From: Erythrobacteraceae bacterium
Lineage (GTDB): Bacteria; Pseudomonadota; Alphaproteobacteria; Sphingomonadales; Sphingomonadaceae
Assembly: GCA_027487015.1 (NCBI GenBank)
Contig: JAIYEK010000263.1
Coordinates: 1-32,342, forward strand
Direction: 5' to 3'
Length of the DNA: 32,342 bases
Shown: positions 1 to 5,798 of the stretch, in pieces
Layout: the number at the start of each line of letters is the position of its first letter
How positions within the stretch are numbered: the first letter of the stretch is position 1
The notes under the pieces: generated by a model
What the model was told of the DNA's origin: nothing
What the model saw: only the letters and a program-made list of their open reading frames with translations
Database searches by the model: none
Made by a program: the position numbers and the translations under genes

Positions 1-1144
1 CGCGGGCGACCACCCAGTTGTGGATCTCGCTCGGGCCGTCATAGATGCGCATGGTGCGCAGCTTGTTGCTCATGAGGTAGAGCGGCAGCTCGCGGGTCAT
101 GCCCATGCCGCCATAGAGCTGCATCGCGTGGTCGACGATCTCGTAAGCGCTCTCGGTGCAGAAGCTCTTGATCATCGAGATTTCGCTGCGGGTGTCGCGG
201 CCCTCGTCGATCTTCCACGCGCAGTCATAGGTCATCAGCCGCATCGCGTGGATCTTGGTGGCGGCGTCCGAAATCCAGTTCTGCACCGTCTGGCGCGCCG
301 ACAGCGGCTTGCCGAAAGTCGAGCGCTGGGGCGCGTAGTCGATCATCATGTCGAGCGCGCGCTGCGCCATGCCGATCGACCACGAGGCCATCTCGATCCG
401 CCGCGTGCCGAGGCGCACCTGCATCGGCGCAAAGCCCTGCCCGCGCTTGCCGAGCAGCTTCCAGCCCGGCACCCGGCAATCCTCGAGCGCGATTTCGTAG
501 GTCGCGGTCCCGTCGATCATCGGGATCTTGCGGGTGACGTTGAAGCCGGGCGTGCCCTTGTCGACGAGGAAGGCCGACATGCCGTTGCGGCCATTGGGGT
601 TCTTGTCGGTGACCGCCATGAGGATCGTGAAATCGGCCTCGGCGCCCTTGGTGATCCAGATCTTGCGGCCGTTGATGATCCAGTCGTCGCCGTCCTCGAC
701 CGCGGTGGTGCGCATGCCCTGCGGGTCGGCACCTGCGCCCGGTTCGGAGATGCCGATCGCGGAAATGGTCTCGCCGCGCACATAGGGCTCGAGATAGGCC
801 GCGCGCTGGCGCTCGTCGGCGGCGACCATCAGCATGCGGAGGTTGGGCGAATCCGGCGGGAGGTAATAGGGGACGACCGTCTTGCCGAGTTCCTCGCTCA
901 CCCCGACCATCGCCACCATCGGCAGGTCCATGCCCCCCACCTCGCCGGGCGCATCGAGGCCCCACAGGCCGAGCTCGCGGCTGACGTCATCGACCTTGGC
1001 GGTCTCTTCGGGGGTGAGGTAGGTGCCCTGGCCGACATTCTCGCGGGCGATGACCGCAGCCTCGTAGGGCATCAGCTGGTCGCGCACGAACTTTCCGACC
1101 AGGTCCTTGAGCATCTGGTGTTCGTGGGCAAGCTCGAAATTCAT
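1..1144 (-). CDS. Acyl-CoA dehydrogenase family protein (3' end cut by window edge)
   Basis: The protein begins MNFELAHEHQMLKDLVGKF and runs about 381 residues to the window edge, so only a short C-terminal tail is missing. It would be a cytoplasmic FAD enzyme that oxidises an acyl-CoA to the enoyl-CoA and passes electrons to ETF. Visible family signatures are ISEPGAGAD in the middle domain, DWIINGRKIWITKGAEADF (beta-domain), GTRRIEMASWSIGMAQRAL and LYGGMGMTRELPLY. Near the end it reads IYDGPSEIHNWVVAR. In medium-chain acyl-CoA dehydrogenase this segment is YEGT and its Glu is the catalytic base; here the position is Asp. The start is the ATG at 1144, with purine-rich GAGAG just upstream. It is divergent from the ArsR gene at 1351. 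The exact acyl substrate cannot be read from sequence; short or branched chains and ACAD10/11-like activity are possible. Confidence 0.92.
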   Translation of the reverse strand, partial: MNFELAHEHQMLKDLVGKFVRDQLMPYEAAVIARENVGQGTYLTPEETAKVDDVSRELGLWGLDAPGEVGGMDLPMVAMVGVSEELGKTVVPYYLPPDSPNLRMLMVAADERQRAAYLEPYVRGETISAIGISEPGAGADPQGMRTTAVEDGDDWIINGRKIWITKGAEADFTILMAVTDKNPNGRNGMSAFLVDKGTPGFNVTRKIPMIDGTATYEIALEDCRVPGWKLLGKRGQGFAPMQVRLGTRRIEMASWSIGMAQRALDMMIDYAPQRSTFGKPLSARQTVQNWISDAATKIHAMRLMTYDCAWKIDEGRDTRSEISMIKSFCTESAYEIVDHAMQLYGGMGMTRELPLYLMSNKLRTMRIYDGPSEIHNWVVAR

Positions 1145-1276
1145 CTCTCAATCATCCCTCTTCTGGGTGGGGTGCTGCGCCCCTGACACCACACAATACG
1201 CAAGCTGTCACCCGCGCAGATTGAGGAGGCAGGGGATTTTTTGCGGCCAGCCGACCGCACGCCTGCGGCGATGTGC

Positions 1277-1299
1277 GTTGACTCATGATACGAGTTAAC
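1277..1299. promoter_or_regulatory. Imperfect dyad upstream of first ArsR gene, candidate operator
   Basis: The arms GTTGACTC (1277-1284) and GAGTTAAC (1292-1299) match in 7 of 8 positions as an inverted repeat around a 7-base centre. The left arm contains TTGACT, which could serve as a -35 element, with TAGCTT 17 bases downstream as a weak -10. The dyad lies 52 bases before the ATG at 1351 and in the divergent gap shared with the acyl-CoA dehydrogenase gene. Autoregulation by the ArsR protein is an inference from position. The rest of the gap (1145-1276 and 1300-1350) holds only a direct repeat of TGCAAAT at 1313 and 1331. Confidence 0.35.
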
Positions 1300-1350
1300 A
1301 TAGCTTCGCATGTGCAAATATGCAGCATCTTGCAAATGTGAGGGAGTCCG

Positions 1351-1716
1351 ATGCCCAGCCGAGCGATCGTCTCGCGTGCGCTTGCCGACCTGTTCCGGCA
1401 GCTCGCTCATGCCGACCGGCTGCGGCTGATCGAGGAGCTGCGGCAGGGTGAAAGGGACGTGACGACGCTCGCCCAAGCGCTTGCCTTGCCGACCTCGCGC
1501 GTCTCGCAGCACCTTGCCCTCTTGCGCGCCCACCGTCTGGTCGAGGAGCGGCGCGACGGGCGCAACCACGTCTACCGCCTTGCCCAGCCCTTCCTCGCCG
1601 ACTGGATTCTCGAAGCCCTGCCGCTGGTCGATGTCCGCGCCCGGCTGGAAGAGGCCGAACATATCGATGCCGCCCGCGCGCTGTGGAGCGCGCCCGGTCC
1701 CAATTCGTCTCACTGA
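1351..1716 (+). CDS. ArsR-family winged-helix transcriptional regulator (copy 1)
   Basis: This 121-residue protein is a typical ArsR/SmtB-size DNA-binding dimer. The helix-turn-helix is seen in LAQALALPTSRVSQHLALLRA, with VSQHL as the recognition-helix core, followed by the wing LVEERRDGRNHVYRL. It has no cysteine at all and no DxH/HxxE pair like the SmtB alpha-5 zinc site, so classical thiol metal sensing is unlikely and the ligand is unknown. GAGGGAG lies just before the ATG. The stop is 13 bases before the carbonic anhydrase start, so the two are almost certainly co-transcribed. By eye it is colinear without gaps with the ArsR protein at 4070-4435 (about 49 of 121 identical), which marks them as paralogues flanking the carbonic anhydrase/SulP genes. 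Confidence 0.9.
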   Translation: MPSRAIVSRALADLFRQLAHADRLRLIEELRQGERDVTTLAQALALPTSRVSQHLALLRAHRLVEERRDGRNHVYRLAQPFLADWILEALPLVDVRARLEEAEHIDAARALWSAPGPNSSH

Positions 1717-1729
1717 AAGGATACCCCCG

Positions 1730-2395
1730 ATGCCCCATTTCGCCCAAGGCGTGGTCAAGTTCCAGCGCGAGGTCTTCCCGGAAAAAGCCGAGCTGTTCGA
1801 ACGGCTCGCGACCGGCCAGAGCCCCGAGGCGCTGTTCATCACCTGCTCGGACAGCCGGATCGAGACCGCGATGCTCACCCAGACCGATCCGGGTGAGCTG
1901 TTCATCTGCCGCAACGCCGGCAACATCGTGCCCCCGCACACCAACCAGACCGGCGGCATGACCGCCTCGATCGAATTCGCGATCGGCGCGCTCAAGATCC
2001 CCAACATCGTGATCTGCGGCCACACCGAATGCGGCGCGATGAAGGGCGCGATGAACCGTGCCGGGCTCACCAGCCTGCCGCATGTGCGTGAATGGCTCGG
2101 CTATTCGCAGGGCGCAGTCGATATCGTCGAAGCGCTCGGCGCGGAGCTCGATGCCGATGCCAAGATGCGGATGCTGCTTGAACAGAACGTCATCCTGCAA
2201 TTGCAGCATTTGAAGACCCACCCCACGGTCGCGGTCGCGCTGGCGCAGAAGGCAGTGACGCTCCACGGCTGGGTCTATGACATCAAGACCGGCGAGGTCT
2301 CGGCCTATGACGATGCGACCATGACCTGGGTCTCGGTCGAAGAGCGCTATGCCGCCGATCTCGCCGAGACGGTGATCCACAGCCACGCCTGCTGA
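1730..2395 (+). CDS. Beta-class carbonic anhydrase
   Basis: This 221-residue zinc enzyme interconverts CO2 and bicarbonate in the cytoplasm. The metal-ligand pattern of the beta class is complete: Cys39 in CSDSR with the Asp41/Arg43 dyad, then His98 and Cys101 in CGHTECGAM. The conserved RNAGNIVPP segment lies between them. The open frame continues upstream, but the ATG at 1730 is chosen because GAAAGGA sits 7 to 8 bases before it and the protein then starts MPHFAQGVVKFQREVFPEK as in homologues. It follows the ArsR gene after 13 bases and is followed by a SulP transporter gene. This pairing is widely seen and suggests bicarbonate handling. A strong inverted repeat lies directly after the stop. 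Confidence 0.95.
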   Translation: MPHFAQGVVKFQREVFPEKAELFERLATGQSPEALFITCSDSRIETAMLTQTDPGELFICRNAGNIVPPHTNQTGGMTASIEFAIGALKIPNIVICGHTECGAMKGAMNRAGLTSLPHVREWLGYSQGAVDIVEALGAELDADAKMRMLLEQNVILQLQHLKTHPTVAVALAQKAVTLHGWVYDIKTGEVSAYDDATMTWVSVEERYAADLAETVIHSHAC

Positions 2396-2403
2396 TTCCG
2401 CGC

Positions 2404-2438
2404 CGCCAGAGCCCCCGCCCCCTCGCGGGGCTCTGGCG
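2404..2438 (+). terminator. Strong hairpin between carbonic anhydrase and SulP genes
   Basis: A perfect 12-bp inverted repeat, CGCCAGAGCCCC (2404-2415) and GGGGCTCTGGCG (2427-2438), encloses an 11-base loop. It starts 9 bases after the carbonic anhydrase stop. There is no T tract after it, so it is not a canonical intrinsic terminator. It could be a partial terminator, a Rho-related end, or an mRNA-stabilising hairpin that sets different levels of the two genes. Confidence 0.5.
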
Positions 2439-2481
2439 CGTCACATCCGACTAACCTCCCCCCTTGCCCCGGAGCCTCTCC

Positions 2482-4044
2482 ATGCTCGCCCCAGCTTCCG
2501 ACCGTCCAACCTCTGCCGTGCTAGGCCGTGATTTCCTCGCCTCGATCGTGGTGTTTCTGGTGGCCCTGCCGCTGTGCATGGGGATCGCGATCGCGTCCGG
2601 AGCGCCGCCTGCGCTGGGCCTCATCACCGGGATCGTCGGCGGGCTGGTGGTCGGCACGCTCGCCGGTTCGCCCCTGCAGGTGAGCGGTCCGGCGGCCGGC
2701 ATGGCGGTGCTGGTCTACCAGCTGGTGCAGGAGCACGGCCTCATCATGCTCGGCGTGGTCGGCCTGATTGCCGGTTCCTTGCAACTGCTCGCGGGAGTTC
2801 TGAAGCTCGGCCAGTGGTTCCGCGCGATCTCGCCCTCGGTGATCCACGGAATGCTGGCGGGGATCGGCGTGCTGATCTTCGCCTCGCAGCTGCACGTGAT
2901 GCTGGATGACGCGCCGCGCGCCAATGGCCTGCTCAACATCGCCGCGATCCCCGAGGCGATCGTCAAGGTCTTCCCGGTAGACGGTTCGGTTCATCACCTC
3001 GCGGCGATGGCGGGGATCGTCACCATCGCGACCATCGTGTTGTGGAACCAGTTCAAGCCCAAGACGCTGGCGCTCATCCCGGGGCCGCTGCTTGGCGTGA
3101 TCGTCGGCACTGCCTTCGCGATTGCCTTCTCGCTGCCGATCACCCTTGTGAACCTGCCCGAGACGCTGGTGAGCGGGCTCAATATCCCGACGGCCGAAGC
3201 CTTTGCCGGGATCACCAACCCCGACATCCTGACGCTCGGCCTCGTCTTCGCCTTCGTCGCCAGCGCCGAGACGCTGCTGTGTGCGACCGCGGTCGACAAG
3301 ATGCACACCGGCGCGCGCACCGATTACGACAAGGAACTGCGCGCGCAAGGGATCGGCAACATGATCTGCGGCGGCTTCGGCGCGCTGCCGATGACCGGCG
3401 TGATCGTGCGCTCGGCCGCCAATGTCGAGGCGGGCGCGACGACGCGCTTCTCGGCGATCATGCACGGCGGCTGGCTGCTGCTCGCGGTCGTCGCATTCCC
3501 ATTCATCCTCAACGAGATCCCGACCTCGGTGCTCGCCGCGATCCTCGTCTATACCGGCTTCAAGCTCGTCAACATCGCGCAGATCCGCAAGATCGCCGAA
3601 TTCGGCAAGCAGGAGCTGGCGATCTATTTCGCGACGCTGATCGGGGTCGTGGCAATTGACCTGCTCACCGGCGTGATCCTCGGCTTCGCGCTGGCGACCG
3701 CCAAGCTGGTCTACACCTTCTCGCACCTCGAAATCCGCCGCGAGCATGACGAGAAGACCAATCGCATCGACCTGTGGATGACGGGCTCTGCCACCTTCTT
3801 CTCGATCCCGCAGCTCGGCCAGGCGCTGGAAAGCTCGCCCAACGGGTCGGAAGTGCACATCCATGTCGAGAAGCTCGACTACATCGACCATGCCTGCCTC
3901 GAGATGCTGTCCTCGTGGGAGAAGCAGCACCAGTCGACCGGCGGCGCGCTGGTGGTCGAGTGGAGCGAGCTGGTCGAACGCTATGGCCGGCGTTCGGAGG
4001 AGAAGACCGAAATCCCCGGCCTGATGGTGCGTCCCGCCGCCTGA
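2482..4044 (+). CDS. SulP-family inorganic anion transporter, probable bicarbonate permease
   Basis: This 520-residue inner-membrane protein begins DFLASIVVFLVALPLCMGIAIASG, the typical first SulP segment, followed by about ten more hydrophobic segments. FVASAETLLCATAVDKMHTG and GFGALPMTGVIVRSAANVEAGATTR are characteristic SulP loops. The last 105 or so residues form a STAS-like domain (about 426-510, with LDYIDHACLEMLSSW). Family members move sulfate, bicarbonate or dicarboxylates. Position next to carbonic anhydrase favours bicarbonate here, by inference only. The ATG at 2482 is preferred over an in-frame TTG at 2464 because GGAG lies 7 bases before it. Confidence 0.88.
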   Translation: MLAPASDRPTSAVLGRDFLASIVVFLVALPLCMGIAIASGAPPALGLITGIVGGLVVGTLAGSPLQVSGPAAGMAVLVYQLVQEHGLIMLGVVGLIAGSLQLLAGVLKLGQWFRAISPSVIHGMLAGIGVLIFASQLHVMLDDAPRANGLLNIAAIPEAIVKVFPVDGSVHHLAAMAGIVTIATIVLWNQFKPKTLALIPGPLLGVIVGTAFAIAFSLPITLVNLPETLVSGLNIPTAEAFAGITNPDILTLGLVFAFVASAETLLCATAVDKMHTGARTDYDKELRAQGIGNMICGGFGALPMTGVIVRSAANVEAGATTRFSAIMHGGWLLLAVVAFPFILNEIPTSVLAAILVYTGFKLVNIAQIRKIAEFGKQELAIYFATLIGVVAIDLLTGVILGFALATAKLVYTFSHLEIRREHDEKTNRIDLWMTGSATFFSIPQLGQALESSPNGSEVHIHVEKLDYIDHACLEMLSSWEKQHQSTGGALVVEWSELVERYGRRSEEKTEIPGLMVRPAA

Positions 4045-4058
4045 TGCAGGCGGGCGGT

Positions 4059-4085
4059 CGGGCCGGTGATCAGATCACCGGCTCG
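4059..4085. terminator. Hairpin between convergent SulP and ArsR genes
   Basis: The arms GCCGGTGAT (4062-4070) and ATCACCGGC (4074-4082) pair perfectly around a 3-base centre. Outer pairs at 4059-4061 and 4083-4085 extend the stem with one G-T wobble. It lies between two convergent genes and overlaps the last codons of the minus-strand ArsR gene, the usual place for a shared bidirectional terminator. No T run is present on either side, so the call is tentative. Confidence 0.4.
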
Positions 4086-4435
4086 GCACCCTCGGCCTGC
4101 CACATCTGCTTGGCGTTTTCGATATCGATCGGGGTCGCGCGGCTCAACCGGTGGCCGATGAAGTCGATCCCCTCGATCAGCCACTGCGCGAGCTCGGGCT
4201 GGGCGAGGCTGTAAACACGCTGCTGGCCGCGGGTCAGGGTTTCGACCAGCGCCACAGCGCGCAGCACACCCAGATGCTGCGAGACGCGGGTGGGCGAGAT
4301 CTCGAGCAGGTCGCCCAGCTCGTTGACCGTCTGCTCGCCCGCTTGCAGCTTCAGCAACAGACGGATGCGATCGGGGTGCGAAATCTGCCGCAACACATGG
4401 GCCAGTTCCGTTGCAACAACCTTGCGACTTGGCAT
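4070..4435 (-). CDS. ArsR-family winged-helix transcriptional regulator (copy 2)
   Basis: This 121-residue ArsR-type protein has the helix-turn-helix LGDLLEISPTRVSQHLGVLRA and wing VETLTRGQQRVYSL. Like copy 1 it contains no cysteine. The two proteins have the same length, both begin MPSR, and share VSQHL, LAQP and a terminal W-containing helix. Its start at 4435 has AAAGGG 9 bases upstream, and that site lies right at the stop of the preceding isopropylmalate-dehydrogenase-like gene (12-base gap), so the two form an operon. A perfect palindrome at 4469-4483 lies 34 bases before its start and may be its operator. It faces the SulP gene and could regulate the carbonic anhydrase module; that is inference. 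Confidence 0.9.
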   Translation of the reverse strand: MPSRKVVATELAHVLRQISHPDRIRLLLKLQAGEQTVNELGDLLEISPTRVSQHLGVLRAVALVETLTRGQQRVYSLAQPELAQWLIEGIDFIGHRLSRATPIDIENAKQMWQAEGAEPVI

Positions 4436-4447
4436 GACGGTGACCCT

Positions 4448-5596
4448 TTAGCCCGATGTGATGTTTTCGTTATCTGAGATAACGCGCAGGGGCGGGTTTT
4501 GGCTCCCGGCCCTTTCGTTTTTGTCATTCTGTAATGCGCGCCACGATGGCTGGACCCGCTTGCTGACCGCGCCGCCCTTGCACAGCATTGTGACAAAGGC
4601 GCAGTCGGGGACCTCGGAGGCATAGGGCGCGCCGCTCTGGCCCTGTCCGGGCGTGGTGACGCCGCTGTCGCGCAGCAGCGCCCAGGCCTCGTGCAGCCGG
4701 GCGGCATGGTGCACGGCACCCGCGGCGTGGAGCGCCAGCGCGAGGGTGTGGATCAGCGCGGGCGCATCGAGCGGCAAGCGGCTCAGCCCCTCGCCCGGCG
4801 CCTCGCTGGTAACCAGCCGCAGCGCGCCCTCGCCTGCGAACCACAGCATCGGCCAGGCCCCGCGCGCGCCGCTGGCATGGGCGAGGAGAGTGAACACAGT
4901 GCTGCGCAGATCGGGCATGGCGATCACTGCATCCCACGGCGTGCGCGGACGCGTCAGGACGGGCAGCGCCTCTTCGAGCGTGAGGATGTCGAGCGTCATG
5001 CCCGCTCCGGTCAACCCCTTGCCCGCGGCGAGCAGACGCGTGGCGACCGCATTGCGCTGGCGGGCGGTGACGATGATCGCGAGCCGCTCGCGCCGCTGCG
5101 CCCGGGCGGCGCGGATCATCGCGGCGAGCACCCCCGCGCGCGGCACGGGAATTGCGCCTGCCTCTTCGGCGACGCATTGCGACGGATGCGGGCTTAGCAG
5201 CATCAGGTCGAGCCCGCCCAGCCCCGGCGCCGCACCGCGCGGGTGATCGAGGAGGTAGCTAGCCACAAACTGCGCCTGCGGCAGGTGGGCAAGCCCGCCG
5301 TGCTGGAACGCGGCCGGGCTCCAGCCGAGCCACGGGGCGAAGAGCGGAGGCTCGCCTGCACTGGACATCGACCAATCGGCAAGGCGCTTAAGGCGGCCGG
5401 GGCGCGGCGCAGGAACGATCTCGGCCGCGATCCCGAGCCAGCCGAGCAGTGCGTCCAACCCCTCGCGCCAGTCATCCGGGATCCCGCCTTCAGGATGGAC
5501 CAGCGTAAAGCGCGCGTCGACCAGCGCCAGCCGCGGCCGCAGACGCGGGGACGGGGCGCGGGCAAGGGTGTCCGAAATCGGGCTCGTCTGGTCCAT
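4448..5596 (-). CDS. Degenerate isocitrate/isopropylmalate dehydrogenase-like protein
   Basis: This 382-residue protein is not confidently known. Its second half follows the topology of decarboxylating 3-hydroxyacid dehydrogenases: AAMIRAARAQRRERLAII, then TARQRNAVATRLLAAGKG where the family has K-A-N, then WDAVIAMPDLRSTVFTLLAHASG where the family has NLFGDILSDLA, and a helical LDAPALIHTLALALHAAG near the C-terminus. The catalytic Lys and the metal-binding Asp pair are not preserved, so it is probably not an active dehydrogenase. The last 40 or so residues are coded by AT-richer DNA that looks intergenic, which suggests a lost stop or a recent extension. The start at 5596 has AAGGA about 8 bases upstream. 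It is followed 12 bases later by the ArsR copy 2 gene. The homology claim is by pattern and moderately sure. Confidence 0.6.
   Translation of the reverse strand: MDQTSPISDTLARAPSPRLRPRLALVDARFTLVHPEGGIPDDWREGLDALLGWLGIAAEIVPAPRPGRLKRLADWSMSSAGEPPLFAPWLGWSPAAFQHGGLAHLPQAQFVASYLLDHPRGAAPGLGGLDLMLLSPHPSQCVAEEAGAIPVPRAGVLAAMIRAARAQRRERLAIIVTARQRNAVATRLLAAGKGLTGAGMTLDILTLEEALPVLTRPRTPWDAVIAMPDLRSTVFTLLAHASGARGAWPMLWFAGEGALRLVTSEAPGEGLSRLPLDAPALIHTLALALHAAGAVHHAARLHEAWALLRDSGVTTPGQGQSGAPYASEVPDCAFVTMLCKGGAVSKRVQPSWRALQNDKNERAGSQNPPLRVISDNENITSG
4469..4483. promoter_or_regulatory. Perfect palindrome upstream of ArsR copy 2, candidate operator
   Basis: GTTATCT, a single G, then AGATAAC form a perfect 7-bp inverted repeat, 34 bases before the ArsR ATG. 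It lies inside the extreme 3' end of the preceding open frame, in an AT-richer patch. The half GAGATAAC resembles GAGTTAAC of the dyad at 1277-1299 (7 of 8 bases). Use as an ArsR binding site is inferred from position and symmetry. Confidence 0.4.
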
Positions 5597-5637
5597 GGGC
5601 CGGATCCTTCGCGGGGGGTTGAGAGTGTGATGGCGTC

Positions 5638-5665
5638 TGGTAGCCGCGCGGCCTCAATCGGAAAA
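5638..5665 (-). repeat. Copy 1 of a shared upstream motif
   Basis: Read on the minus strand, TTTTCCGAT is followed after 4 bases by GCCGCGCGGCTACCA, ending 41 bases before the start at 5596. The same two blocks occur at 27454-27478 with a 1-base spacer. The remainder of the 202-bp divergent gap (5597-5798) holds a small palindrome ATTCTGAAT at 5694-5702 and no convincing gene. Confidence 0.45.
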
Positions 5666-5798
5666 ATTCAATCTTTGATCGCAAACGTTCGATATTCTGA
5701 ATGCATGCAGATAGCGGCAGTCCCCCCGACCCGCCCCCGCTTGAATCTGCGCCGCATCGCAGGCATCACCGGCGCGGGAGAAGAGGGGTATCACAACC

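Noticed and set aside
20-1186. 388-residue plus-strand open frame at the window start
   Set aside because: It lies opposite the acyl-CoA dehydrogenase, whose signatures are unmistakable on the minus strand.
5672-5702. Possible LacI-type site around AAACGTTCG in the gap before the alkyl sulfatase gene
   Set aside because: The flanks of the AACGTT core do not pair, unlike the two accepted operators.
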